A stretch of DNA of 64,000 nt from Anaerocolumna jejuensis DSM 15929 (GTDB lineage: Bacteria; Bacillota; Clostridia; Lachnospirales; Lachnospiraceae), in assembly GCF_900142215.1 (NCBI RefSeq), contig NZ_FRAC01000008.1, positions 293,028-357,027 of the forward strand, written 5' to 3'. Made by a program: the position numbers and the translations under genes. The notes beneath the pieces are model-generated. The model had not been told where the DNA came from and made no database searches. It saw only the letters and a program-made list of their open reading frames with translations. This document shows positions 33,183-42,647 of this stretch, piece by piece (position 1 is the first letter of the stretch; each line of letters begins with the position of its first letter).

Positions 33183-33286
33183 CGTATATTTTAACTTTTC
33201 CGCATATATTTATATAATATGTTTCTTCCTTATCCGTTTTACGCCGGTAACAATGTAACTGTAAGCTTTCCTGCGGTACATTTTTC

Positions 33287-34477
33287 TTATGCTAACAGTT
33301 CAACTGTCTCTCTTGCAATTGCAAGCTCTTCATTAGTCGGAATGATGTATACCTTCACCTTGGAATCAGGAGTAGAAAGCTCTATCTCTTTGCCTCTGGT
33401 GTTGTTATTTTCCTCATTAATCTTTACACCCAGATATCCTAAATAGTTCATGGTGCCTTTTCTTACTGCTTTATCATTTTCTCCAAGACCTGCTGTAAAT
33501 ACAATAGCATCCACACCATTCATGGCTGCAACATATGAACCGATGGTTTTAGCTACATGGTAATTGAATACGTCAACTGCCAGGATTGCCTTCTCATTGC
33601 CCTCTGCAGTTGCATCCTCCAAGTCTCTGAAATCGCTGGAGATACCGGAAAGGCCAAAAACGCCGGATTTCTTATTTAAAACTTCCATTACCTGGTCAAT
33701 GTTCATGCCTTCTTTTTTCATAAGGTATTCAATAATAGCAGGATCTATGCTTCCGCTTCTCGTACCCATGATAAGACCTTCAAGAGGGGTAAGTCCCATA
33801 CTGGTGTCTACTGACTTGCCGTTTAAAACAGCTGTAACGCTGGAGCCGTTTCCAAGGTGGCAGACAATTACCTTTGAATTATTGGGGTCCAGACCTAATA
33901 ATTCAACTGCTCTTTTTGACACAAAGCTATGGCTGGTTCCATGAAAGCCATATCTTCTGATTTTATAATTTTCATAATATTCATAAGGCAGGCCATATAG
34001 ATATGCTCTTTGCGGCATTGTCTGATGGAAAGCAGTATCAAATACGGCAACCATAGGTACTCCGGGCATTAAGTGCTGGCAGGCACGGATTCCGATTAAG
34101 TTAGCAGGGTTATGAAGAGGTGCCAAATCGTTGCATTCTTCAATTCCGTTAATCACTTCTTCTGTAATAATTGTGGAGGAAGCAAATTTTTCACCGCCGT
34201 GTACTACACGGTGACCTACTGCTCCGATTTCATCAAGATGCTTGATAACACCATATTCACTGTTTGTCAGAGCATCCAGTACGTATTGAATGGCAGCCTT
34301 ATGGTCCTTCATATCTGCATCCATACGAATCTTCTCACCACCTGCCGGGGTATGAACAAGTCTTCCGTCAATTCCGATTCTTTCGCAAATACCTACGGCA
34401 AGAGCCTTTTCTGTCACTGAGTCAATTAACTGATACTTTAATGATGAGCTTCCACAATTTACCACTAATATTTTCAT
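33287..34477 (-). CDS. ackA: Acetate kinase
   Basis: This 396-residue enzyme starts MKILVVNCGSSSLKYQL, the acetate kinase phosphate-binding motif, and has VFDTAFHQTMP and GFHGTSHSFV signatures. It makes ATP and acetate from acetyl phosphate in fermentation. It is 29 bp downstream of pta with AAAAGGAG before the ATG. Confidence 0.98.
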   Translation of the reverse strand: MKILVVNCGSSSLKYQLIDSVTEKALAVGICERIGIDGRLVHTPAGGEKIRMDADMKDHKAAIQYVLDALTNSEYGVIKHLDEIGAVGHRVVHGGEKFASSTIITEEVINGIEECNDLAPLHNPANLIGIRACQHLMPGVPMVAVFDTAFHQTMPQRAYLYGLPYEYYENYKIRRYGFHGTSHSFVSKRAVELLGLDPNNSKVIVCHLGNGSSVTAVLNGKSVDTSMGLTPLEGLIMGTRSGSIDPAIIEYLMKKEGMNIDQVMEVLNKKSGVFGLSGISSDFRDLEDATAEGNEKAILAVDVFNYHVAKTIGSYVAAMNGVDAIVFTAGLGENDKAVRKGTMNYLGYLGVKINEENNNTRGKEIELSTPDSKVKVYIIPTNEELAIARETVELLA

Positions 34478-34506
34478 ACTCGTTCTCCTTTTTTCTGGTC
34501 TATGCC

Positions 34507-35502
34507 TTAGTTAGCAGCAGCCTGAACAGCAGTAATGGCAATAACACCTACGATGTCTTCTGCCGTACAGCCTCTGGATAAATCATTAACCGGTTTTGCA
34601 ATACCCTGAGTAATAGGACCATAAGCTTCTGCCTTTGCAAGTCTTTGTGTAAGCTTATAACCAATGTTTCCTGCATCCAGATCAGGGAAAATAAGAACAT
34701 TTGCCTTGCCGGCAATATCACTTCCGGGTGCCTTCTGAGTTCCTACGCTTGGAACAATGGCAGCATCCAGCTGAAATTCACCGTCTATTTTAACTTCCGG
34801 ATAAGCTTCCTTTGCAAGTCTTGTTGCCTCAACCACCTTGTCCACATCTGCATGCTTTGCACTGCCCTTTGTGGAATGGGAAAGCATGGCAACAACAGGC
34901 TCTTCACCAACTAACAGCTTAAAGCTTTTAGCTGAGCTTCCTGCAATAGCAGCCAGTTCTTCTGCATTAGGATTCTGGTTCAATCCGGAATCGGAGAAGA
35001 TGAAGGTACCATTTGCACCATAATCGCAATCAGGTACGACCATTACGAAGAAAGCAGAAACCAACTTCGTTCCGGGTGCTGTTTTTAAAATCTGAAGAGA
35101 AGGTCTTAATACATTGGCTGTTGCATTGATAGCACCGGCTACCATACCATCAGCATCACCGGCTTTAACCATGGTAACACCAAAGGTCAGATAATCCTTT
35201 GTAAGTGCTTCCTTTGCTGACTCCGGTGTCATGCCCTTGCTTTTTCTCAATTCAACCAACAAATCAATATAGGTGCTAAGTTTTTCAGTAGTAAAAGGAT
35301 CTACGATAGCAGCTTTCGATATGTCAAGGCCCTGTGCACCTTTTTCGATATCTTCCTTCCTACCTACCAAAATGATATTAGCAATCTCTTCCTTCAAAAT
35401 TTTTGCGGCAGCTTCCAGTGTTCTTCTGTCGCTTGTCTCAGGCAGAACAATGGTTTTTTTACTCTGTTTTGCCCTTTCCTTAATAGTGTCAATGAATCCC
35501 AT
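34507..35502 (-). CDS. pta: Phosphate acetyltransferase
   Basis: This protein of 331 residues is the short-form phosphotransacetylase, beginning MGFIDTIKERAKQSKKTIVLPE, with ATANVLRPSLQILKTAPG and the C-terminal VNDLSRGCTAEDIVG signature. It turns acetyl-CoA into acetyl phosphate. The start at 35502 follows AAAGGAG; an earlier ATG at 35562 would add an unlikely 20 residues. It is followed by ackA. Confidence 0.97.
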   Translation of the reverse strand: MGFIDTIKERAKQSKKTIVLPETSDRRTLEAAAKILKEEIANIILVGRKEDIEKGAQGLDISKAAIVDPFTTEKLSTYIDLLVELRKSKGMTPESAKEALTKDYLTFGVTMVKAGDADGMVAGAINATANVLRPSLQILKTAPGTKLVSAFFVMVVPDCDYGANGTFIFSDSGLNQNPNAEELAAIAGSSAKSFKLLVGEEPVVAMLSHSTKGSAKHADVDKVVEATRLAKEAYPEVKIDGEFQLDAAIVPSVGTQKAPGSDIAGKANVLIFPDLDAGNIGYKLTQRLAKAEAYGPITQGIAKPVNDLSRGCTAEDIVGVIAITAVQAAAN

Positions 35503-35616
35503 TACAAAAATCTCCTTTCGTAACACAACATAAATTCTTTGCATACTCCTGCCCAATTGCATACACCTGCCAGGTATATTATTCCATGGGAAATGAGCTA
35601 TAACATCTCAGCATAC

Positions 35617-35650
35617 ATTATAGACTAAAACTTTTTTCGTTACAAGTAAC
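35617..35650 (-). promoter_or_regulatory. pta-ackA promoter with overlapping palindrome
   Basis: TTGTAA (35640-35645), a 17-bp spacer and TATAAT (35617-35622) on the minus strand. The palindrome GTTACTTGTAAC (35639-35650) covers the -35, a natural site for a repressor. The rest of the gap 35651-35913 shows no gene. Confidence 0.65.
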
Positions 35651-35913
35651 AATTCCATCATTTTTTTTATTTATTTTAAAGCACTTTTGTACTATTTATG
35701 GTATGCTTTTCATTTTTCCCAGTTTTAATGGTGCTTAAACTTGCAGCAGTTAAGATAAAATCAGACATATAGTAACATAGTCCTAGTTTATAATATTTGG
35801 TGCTATTTTTCAAATTTTTATTTGTACAGTAATCGCAAGCGGACATGCGATAATGCATTAGAGTGTAAAAGTTCTATCGATATACTTTCGTTTAATTTAA
35901 ATATTTTCCCCAC

Positions 35914-35950
35914 AAAAAAAGATACTGTTAAGCCTATTGGCTTAACAGTA
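35914..35950 (-). terminator. Intrinsic terminator of the agr operon
   Basis: A perfect 12-bp stem (35923-35934 with 35939-35950, TACTGTTAAGCC) with a 4-base loop is followed on the minus strand by seven T (35914-35920). It lies about 40 bp past the agrD stop. Confidence 0.87.
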
Positions 35951-35991
35951 CCTTCGTTGCTAAAAATTGTAGGAGTGAATTTTGTAGCAAA

Positions 35992-36138
35992 TCAGAATTT
36001 CCTTAAGTTTTTCACTGACTCTGGAAGTTTAGCCTGGTAACAGAAAAATACGCAAGCAGAATTAGCTGTTTTTTTTGCACTGTCCAAAGCTATCTTTGAT
36101 ACTGCATTTAATACTTTTTTCTCAAGCTGGATTTTCAT
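35992..36138 (-). CDS. agrD: AgrD-like autoinducer peptide precursor
   Basis: A 48-codon gene encodes a basic amphipathic leader (MKIQLEKKVLNAVSKIAL), a core NSACVFFC, and a tail YQAKLPESVKNLRKF. By comparison with staphylococcal AgrD, where the ring is followed by xxPKxP, the core ends at Cys33 and a thiolactone would join Cys29 to the carboxyl of Cys33 (ring CVFFC). AgrB, encoded 161 bp upstream, would cut and cyclise it. GGAGGTTTGTC precedes the ATG and a strong terminator follows. Confidence 0.85.
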   Translation of the reverse strand: MKIQLEKKVLNAVSKIALDSAKKTANSACVFFCYQAKLPESVKNLRKF

Positions 36139-36299
36139 GACAAACCTCCTATTCAATTGTCTGTGACTTAACTATTACAATCGTTATTATAATTGACATT
36201 GCTGTTTATATCAATATATCTTGTCTATTCTACATGTTTTTTGTCTATTCTACGTCATAATAGTATCAATTATATCCATGTTGCAATTTTGTCTACTAT

Positions 36300-36893
36300 T
36301 TAATACCCTTCTCCATGCTTCCCGGTAATCAACGAAAGCTTGCCGATTACTGCTGCAATCAGCTCATAAAACAGGCTCAAGGCCAGTATAAAACTAAGAA
36401 GTCGCTGATTGACCATAAAGAGAAACAGGGAAAGTATCAGCAGCAAAACAATGGTAAAGCCCGCCTTGCTTTTATAGTATGTCTTCTCTGAATCATCCAA
36501 AGGCTTTGTTTTTGCTTCCACCGGAACCAAAAACAGGAGTATGGCCCCTGAAAACATTGCTAAATATATACTGACATTATAATAAGCTGCCGGTATAAAT
36601 CTCACAGTTAACAGCATTGAAAGAACTACCATGCAGGATACAATATAACAGCCAAGCTTCGAGGCTGCATGATACCCTCCCGAATATTCCCGTAATGGAA
36701 TAAAGACAATAAGAAATAAAATAAGCTCCGGTATCTTTCCAAGTAAAAGCCCCAGAATGACATAGGATAGCAGGTGCAGCCCCTTCAAAATCGATGTTTC
36801 GATTCCAAAACAGTACAGCTCACATTCTCCTGCTTCAATTATTCCTTTTTTAACCAGCTTATTCACCAGACCATTTGCAGCCTTATAAAGCAC
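36300..36893 (-). CDS. agrB: AgrB-like peptide-processing protease, GTG start
   Basis: This protein of about 197 residues is a membrane cysteine protease of the AgrB family. REYSGGYHAASKLGCYIVS includes the catalytic His (GGYHA) and Cys (GCY) with usual spacing, among about six membrane helices. It cleaves and cyclises AgrD. I choose GTG 36893 because GGGGGG lies six bases upstream and the protein then starts at the first helix; the ATG at 36929 has no ribosome site. Confidence 0.9.
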   Translation of the reverse strand: MLYKAANGLVNKLVKKGIIEAGECELYCFGIETSILKGLHLLSYVILGLLLGKIPELILFLIVFIPLREYSGGYHAASKLGCYIVSCMVVLSMLLTVRFIPAAYYNVSIYLAMFSGAILLFLVPVEAKTKPLDDSEKTYYKSKAGFTIVLLLILSLFLFMVNQRLLSFILALSLFYELIAAVIGKLSLITGKHGEGY

Positions 36894-36990
36894 CAGTATC
36901 CCCCCTGATTCATATGTATACAGCTTCATTATAGATGGGTGTCCTACAAAATCAAGTGCTTATGCCTAATCGACAGTTTTTTTGTCTATT

Positions 36991-38319
36991 CTACATTTCC
37001 CTGTGCCTTTTCCCCTTCTTGGATAGAACAATACTTACGTTAAATGTCCCCTCTTCCTTTTGTAAGCTCAAATCCCCGTTATATTTTTCTATTACCGTAA
37101 TAACATTTGGTATACCTATTCCTTCCTGCGTAAGCCTGCGGCTATGCTCAATTACACTGACACCGGCATGGCCTTCATTCGAATCCTCCATGGTATTTCT
37201 GATTGTAATAGCGACCAGGTTGTTAAAAGCCCCCACCTTTAAGTCAATACATCTACTGCCTGTTACATTGGTACAGGCTTCTATTGCATTATCCAAAAGA
37301 TTGGCAAATATGGTGGTAAGGTCCATGTTATCGATAAAGCTTAAATCAATATCGTCTATCTTACATTGAAATTCAATTTTATGGCTTTCCCCAAGCTTGA
37401 TCTTATCATTCAGTATAATATTCAGCATGCGGTTTGAAGTGTACTCGTTTAACCGAAATGCATCCAGACGGTTATTGATGGTAATTGCATATTCCCTGGC
37501 CGCTTCTGTTTCCTGATGCTTATAAAGCTCCTCGATAGAACGGATATGCCGTTTCACATCATGAATAATGCTTAAGGATTCCCTGTATTGAAGCTCCAGG
37601 GCATCGTAATACTGGTACTGCATTTTCGACTGCTGCCCAAACAGCCGGTTCTCATATATCAGACGGTTATTTTCCGATTCATATTCCAGTATATTCAGAA
37701 AATAAATATTTATTATGACAATTCCCACACAGGTTATCATTACACAGATAAATTCCGTCTGGTTCTTGATATCCCTCATCTGGACAGAAAGACTGTAAAT
37801 ATTCAATATGCTGAAGGCCGCATAAACAAAGGTAAACAGGTACTGTCTTACAGTCAGATGGCTGATATCCTTCTTCTTGGCAAACCGGATAATTACCATA
37901 TGGCTGACCAGAATAACAAATACCTGCCCAATAGTCAGATCGTAAAAGCTTTTTAATTTAACGGATTCAATGGTAACATCGGTCAGATGGTAAAAGCCGT
38001 GTATTAACGCCATCCCCAGAGATTCGCAGGCACTCATACCTAAAATAAGGATTACTACAAAGAGCAGATTATGTACGAACTTGCCGCTATACATCCTGAC
38101 AGCCAGAAATCCCGCTGCTGCAAATACTGTAATCAGATTGAGCCACTCATTTCCCAGGGCATTGGCACCGGCAAGTACAAGAACAAACAGGGCTTCATAA
38201 AGAACATATACACCCTGCTTATGCTTTTTTTCAAAACACGTCCCCATAAAATCCATTATGATATGTACTGACACAAAGCTTGACAGCAATATACCTACCA
38301 CATATATTATCTCATTCAT
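36991..38319 (-). CDS. agrC: AgrC-like sensor histidine kinase (GHKL type)
   Basis: This 442-residue protein has about six N-terminal membrane helices that would sense the cyclic peptide, a phospho-acceptor region IIHDVKRHIRS and a GHKL ATPase domain (NLLDNAIEAC; EGIGIPNV). It would phosphorylate the LytTR regulator encoded 118 bp upstream on the same strand. Confidence 0.88.
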   Translation of the reverse strand: MNEIIYVVGILLSSFVSVHIIMDFMGTCFEKKHKQGVYVLYEALFVLVLAGANALGNEWLNLITVFAAAGFLAVRMYSGKFVHNLLFVVILILGMSACESLGMALIHGFYHLTDVTIESVKLKSFYDLTIGQVFVILVSHMVIIRFAKKKDISHLTVRQYLFTFVYAAFSILNIYSLSVQMRDIKNQTEFICVMITCVGIVIINIYFLNILEYESENNRLIYENRLFGQQSKMQYQYYDALELQYRESLSIIHDVKRHIRSIEELYKHQETEAAREYAITINNRLDAFRLNEYTSNRMLNIILNDKIKLGESHKIEFQCKIDDIDLSFIDNMDLTTIFANLLDNAIEACTNVTGSRCIDLKVGAFNNLVAITIRNTMEDSNEGHAGVSVIEHSRRLTQEGIGIPNVITVIEKYNGDLSLQKEEGTFNVSIVLSKKGKRHREM

Positions 38320-38407
38320 TTATACACCCACTGGATACCCAGGCCTACCATCTTCTGCCTGAAGTACTGCCACATGGCACCTTTCCATCATTGAATTTTA
38401 CATTAAA

Positions 38408-38432
38408 TAAAAATTGCTTTTTAATTTTCACA
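38408..38432. repeat. Single palindromic repeat (family locus 2)
   Basis: AAAATT-N7-AATTTTCA at 38410-38430 matches the palindromes at 15.7 and 50.4 kb, though its left arm has lost one G. It lies 6-30 bases past the agrA stop. The rest of the agrA-agrC gap shows nothing further. Confidence 0.65.
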
Positions 38433-38437
38433 CCTTT

Positions 38438-39175
38438 TTATAAGTTATTATCCATCTGTCTTTGCAAAAAATCTCTCATTACCCTTTTAAATTCCGAGGA
38501 CCTCTTCTGGGCAACAGGTATGATATCATTATTTGTCATTACTATTTCATCTTTAAAATAATCCTGCATATGATTTATATTGACTACAAAGCTCTGATGG
38601 GGCATAACAAAATCATAAGCTTTTAGCTTTTGTTCCAGTGATGATATGGTTTCGTTCACTACATAATTTCCCCTTTTTGTAACCGCACGTATTTTGCGGT
38701 CATTTCTTTCAAAGTAATAAATATCATCCACTGCAAAGCGGATTGTACTTTTGCCGGTATTGATTTCTACCATATCTTTTCTTTTTGTATAAATCTGCTT
38801 GTTCTGAGAAATTTTCTCCAGCACCTCATCCAGCTGCTGATAAATGGTTTCCGTCCTGACCGGTTTCTCAAGATACTCAAAGGCATGCACGGATAATGCC
38901 TCCTTCGTCAGCCCGATATGACTGGTGATGAAGATAATTTCTACCTGCTTATCCTTCTTTCGGATATTTTTGGCAGCCTCCATACCGTCCATTCCTCCCA
39001 TCCGGATATCCAGAAAAACGATATCAAAGTTCTCCCAGCCTGTTATGAGCTCCTCCCCGTTCCGAAAGGAAGAAATCCTGAATGAAAGATTTCTTTCTTC
39101 TTCATATTGCTTTATGACATTTTCCAATATGCTGAGCTCGTCCAGTTCATCATCGCATAATGCAATTCTAATCAT
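38438..39175 (-). CDS. agrA: AgrA-like LytTR response regulator
   Basis: This protein of 245 residues has a receiver domain (LCDDE near the N-terminus, FLDIRMGGMDG with the phospho-Asp, EKPV) and a C-terminal LytTR DNA-binding domain (IYYFERNDRKIRAVTKRGNY; HQSFVVNINHM). It would respond to AgrC. The start at 39175 follows GGGGGGATTAT. It is the first gene of the agr operon, whose order A-C-B-D differs from the usual B-D-C-A. Confidence 0.9.
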   Translation of the reverse strand: MIRIALCDDELDELSILENVIKQYEEERNLSFRISSFRNGEELITGWENFDIVFLDIRMGGMDGMEAAKNIRKKDKQVEIIFITSHIGLTKEALSVHAFEYLEKPVRTETIYQQLDEVLEKISQNKQIYTKRKDMVEINTGKSTIRFAVDDIYYFERNDRKIRAVTKRGNYVVNETISSLEQKLKAYDFVMPHQSFVVNINHMQDYFKDEIVMTNNDIIPVAQKRSSEFKRVMRDFLQRQMDNNL

Positions 39176-39203
39176 ATAATCCCCCCTAACAGTTATCAGC
39201 TCT

Positions 39204-39212
39204 ATTATATCA
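39204..39212 (-). promoter_or_regulatory. Extended -10 promoter of the agr operon
   Basis: TGATATAAT on the minus strand (39204-39212) is a -10 with an upstream TG, 29 bp before the agrA start. No good -35 is seen, consistent with an extended -10 or an activated promoter. Confidence 0.45.
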
Positions 39213-39360
39213 ATTACTCTGTGAAAATACATCCCTTTTTGCTGCCGGGCTTCCATTTTTTTCTGTATACAATGCAAAATTTCCTCTTACCGGTATTCGC
39301 TCCTTTACATCTTCCCCTTTTTCCTCTATAGTATTTATTATGCTATGCATGGAGGATGCA

Positions 39361-40605
39361 ATGAAAGTTGTAGGATTAATAACCGAATACAATCCCTTTC
39401 ACAATGGCCACTATCATCATATAACGGAAGCCAGAAGCCTGACAGGCGCTGACTATTGTGTTGTTGTTATGAGCGGCAATTATGTACAAAGAGGGGCCCC
39501 GGCCCTTCTGGATAAATACACCAGAGCAAAGATGGCCCTGGCCTGCGGTGCCGATCTGGTGCTGGAGCTTCCCGTCTGCTTTTCCAGTGCAAGCGCCGAA
39601 TATTTTTCCATGGGAGCTGTCTCCATCCTGGAAAATATAGGTGTCATAGACTACCTGTGCTTTGGAAGTGAGTGCGGCAAAATTGATACTCTGAAAGAAG
39701 CCTCCGACATCCTGTTAACGGAACCGCCCTTATTCAAAAAAATATTGAATGAATCCCTGAAGGCAGGTAAGACCTTTCCCCAGGCCAGGATGGAAGCTTT
39801 AAGAATGTTTATGCCCCAAGCGGATATTTCCATCTTTTCTTCTCCCAATAATATTCTTGGCATGGAATATATAAAAGCCCTTACCTCACTGAACAGCAGG
39901 ATTATACCAGTGACCATTCCCAGGATAGCTTCCGGTTACCATAAGGAAGCCCTAAATGAAGGAGTCGATTCCGTCATTAGCAGTGCTACTGCCATTAGGC
40001 GGGCTGTCAGAAATAAAACGCCCATAACTGACCTCATAAATCATGTTCCAAAGGAGGTCTTTCCATTACTTAGCAGTACCTATAACAAAACCTGGCCGGT
40101 CTTTGAAGAGGATTTCTCCCTTTTGCTCCAGTATAAGCTAATGGCTGAAACAAGTGCCTCCCTTACAAAATATCTGGATGTGACCCCGGACCTGGCTAAC
40201 AGAATCAAGGGCCTGATGGAGCCGGGCTTCAGCTATGTTGAAGCTGCCAAAGCAATGAAATCAAGGCAATGGACACTCACCCGCATAAACCGCTCTCTTC
40301 TTCATATCCTTCTTAATATAACGGAGGATTCCATGAAGCAGTATAAGGCCAACGGTTATGCCCAGTATGGAAGAATCCTTGGAATTAAGAGGACCTCCTC
40401 ACCACTTTTACGCACAATGGCAAAGAAAAGCAAGCTGCCCCTGATAACAAAGGTAGGCGGTACTGCCAATAAGCTTTCAAAGACAGCCCAATCCATGTTA
40501 AATGAAGAGCTCTGCTCCACCGCCCTTTATAACGAAGTGGTGTACAACAAATTCGGCATACTGCCAAAGAGTGAATATAAACAGGGAATCGTCCTGCAGG
40601 ATTAA
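39361..40605 (+). CDS. tmcAL: tRNA(Met) cytidine acetate ligase (TmcAL/YlbM)
   Basis: This protein of 414 residues begins MKVVGLITEYNPFHNGH, the nucleotidyltransferase HxGH motif of TmcAL, with VVVMSGNYVQRGAPA, SSASAEYFS and, later, SATAIRRAV. TmcAL activates acetate with ATP and acetylates C34 of elongator tRNA-Met. The start at 39361 follows GGAGG, seven bases upstream; the earlier ATG codons lack a site. It diverges from the agr operon. Confidence 0.95.
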   Translation: MKVVGLITEYNPFHNGHYHHITEARSLTGADYCVVVMSGNYVQRGAPALLDKYTRAKMALACGADLVLELPVCFSSASAEYFSMGAVSILENIGVIDYLCFGSECGKIDTLKEASDILLTEPPLFKKILNESLKAGKTFPQARMEALRMFMPQADISIFSSPNNILGMEYIKALTSLNSRIIPVTIPRIASGYHKEALNEGVDSVISSATAIRRAVRNKTPITDLINHVPKEVFPLLSSTYNKTWPVFEEDFSLLLQYKLMAETSASLTKYLDVTPDLANRIKGLMEPGFSYVEAAKAMKSRQWTLTRINRSLLHILLNITEDSMKQYKANGYAQYGRILGIKRTSSPLLRTMAKKSKLPLITKVGGTANKLSKTAQSMLNEELCSTALYNEVVYNKFGILPKSEYKQGIVLQD

Positions 40606-40628
40606 TTTCTGCCGGACGATTCCCTGTT
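40580..40628. terminator. Bidirectional hairpin between tmcAL and pepF
   Basis: A perfect 15-bp stem (40580-40594 with 40614-40628, AACAGGGAATCGTCC) lies between convergent genes; its left arm is within the last nine codons of tmcAL. The trailing T-run is poor, so it may work with other factors. Confidence 0.6.
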
Positions 40629-40661
40629 ATTAATTATGTCTTAAATAATAGTTTAAATAAT

Positions 40662-42467
40662 TTATGCCATTAAGCCTTCCATCTCATCAAGAAGCTCCTC
40701 AAACAAATCAAGTGCCTGCCTTACAGGCTCCTTGCTGCCCATGTCAACTCCGGCCTTTTTTAAGAGTTCAATAGGGTAATCGGAGTTTCCGCCTGAAAGG
40801 AATTTTCCAATATAATCCTCTACCGCACTTTCTCCTTCTTTTAATATCTTTCTTGAGAGGGCAATCGCCGCAGAATAACCTGTCGCATACTGGTAAACAT
40901 AAAAAGGAGTATAAAAATGCGGTATCCTGGACCACTCAAAGGAAATCTCCTCATCCAGGGCAAGCTCTTCTCCATAATACTGCCTTACCAGCTCTCTGTA
41001 CTGGGCACTTAAGGTTTCCGCCGTCAAAGCTTCTCCTCTTTGGGTCTTTTCATGAGTCAGCATCTCAAATTCCGCAAACATCGTCTGGCGGTAAAGAGTC
41101 GTGCGGAACTGCTCCAGAAAATGATTGATCAGGTATGCCTTCTGCTTTTTATCATCGGTGCGGGACAGCATATATTCCATCAGCAGGGCTTCATTACAGG
41201 TGGAAGCCACCTCTGCCACAAAAATCTTGTAATCAGCATAGATTATGGGCTGGGTTTTATTGGAGTAATAGCTGTGCATTGCATGCCCCATCTCATGAGC
41301 CAGCGTAAATACATTATCCAGGCTGTTGTTATAATTTAACAGGACATAAGGATGTGTTCCATAGGCTCCCCAGGAATAAGCACCGCTCCTCTTCCCCTGG
41401 TTTTCATATACATCAATCCATCTGTCCCTGAAGCCCTCCAGCAGTACCTCCCTGTACTTTTCACCAAGGGGAGCAAGGCCTTTTATGACAAGCTCTTTTG
41501 CTTCTTCAAAGGAATATTTGATATCCACATCCTTTACGATAGGGGTATATAAATCATATACATGAAGCTCCTCAAGCTCCATGAGCTTCTTTCTTAAAGC
41601 CACGTAGCGGTGCATAAGGGACATCTTTTCATGGACCGTTTCGATGAGATTTTTATATACCTCCACGGGTATGTTGCTGTTATATAATTTCATTGCCATG
41701 GTAGAAGGGAATTTTCTTGCCTTGGCATAAAAAGCTTCCTTCTTCACATTGGCACTATAGACGGCTGCCAGTGTATTCTTATTTTTCATATAGGTGGCAT
41801 AAAGACTCTGAAAGGCTTCTTTTCTAACCCTTCTGTCAGGGCTTTCCAGAAACAGAATAAAACTGCCATGGGTAATTTCCCTCAGCTCTCCATTTTCATC
41901 CCTGATAGACGGAAACTTGATATCGGCATTATTAAACATGGAAAATATGGTTTTAGGTGAGGATGCCATATCTCCTGCCAGAGCTAAAAGCTCCTCCATC
42001 TCACCGCTTAAAGTATAGGGCTTATTCCGGAGAATTTCATTCAGGGCAAATTCATATTCGGAAAGTCCGGCGGTATTCTTAACAAAGTTAAACAGTACTT
42101 CCTCTGGCATGGATAAGATTTCCGCATTTGCAAAGGATACCGCTGATTCATATGCCACGATCAGATTCCCAGCCTGCTCGGAAAATCCCTGATAGATACT
42201 ATTGCCGGTGTCTTCATGATATTTCTGATTGGCATATACATATACTCTCTGCAGGTGATAGGATAAATCATCCTGAAGCTTTAAAAAATCATAGAGCAGC
42301 TTACCTGACTGGCAGAGCTTTCCCTGATAGGCCTTTACTTTCTCTATCTCTTCTTTTGTTCTGATATATTCTTCTTTCCATAACTCATCATTTGCAAATA
42401 AATCCTCTATGGACCATTTATACTTTGAATCCATTTCACTACGCTTTTTTAATTTGACCTGTTCCAT
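40662..42467 (-). CDS. pepF: Oligoendopeptidase F
   Basis: This 601-residue M3-family zinc peptidase carries HEMGHAMHSYYS (HExxH) and a downstream glutamate in EVASTCNE. It cuts short peptides inside the cell. AAGGAAAGG lies before the ATG. It diverges from ylbJ. Confidence 0.97.
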   Translation of the reverse strand: MEQVKLKKRSEMDSKYKWSIEDLFANDELWKEEYIRTKEEIEKVKAYQGKLCQSGKLLYDFLKLQDDLSYHLQRVYVYANQKYHEDTGNSIYQGFSEQAGNLIVAYESAVSFANAEILSMPEEVLFNFVKNTAGLSEYEFALNEILRNKPYTLSGEMEELLALAGDMASSPKTIFSMFNNADIKFPSIRDENGELREITHGSFILFLESPDRRVRKEAFQSLYATYMKNKNTLAAVYSANVKKEAFYAKARKFPSTMAMKLYNSNIPVEVYKNLIETVHEKMSLMHRYVALRKKLMELEELHVYDLYTPIVKDVDIKYSFEEAKELVIKGLAPLGEKYREVLLEGFRDRWIDVYENQGKRSGAYSWGAYGTHPYVLLNYNNSLDNVFTLAHEMGHAMHSYYSNKTQPIIYADYKIFVAEVASTCNEALLMEYMLSRTDDKKQKAYLINHFLEQFRTTLYRQTMFAEFEMLTHEKTQRGEALTAETLSAQYRELVRQYYGEELALDEEISFEWSRIPHFYTPFYVYQYATGYSAAIALSRKILKEGESAVEDYIGKFLSGGNSDYPIELLKKAGVDMGSKEPVRQALDLFEELLDEMEGLMA

Positions 42468-42647
42468 AAATTTTTGTCCTTTCCTTATATATCTTAGTCC
42501 AAGTAACCTTATTATACCATACTATGGCTGTAAAATTATACCTGTTTTTGAGATAATAAATGATTTGCTTTTAAGGTATATACAGCCTCTTCCTAAAATA
42601 GATTATAGTAATACTAAAGGAGGTAGATTCGCATCTAACATCATACC

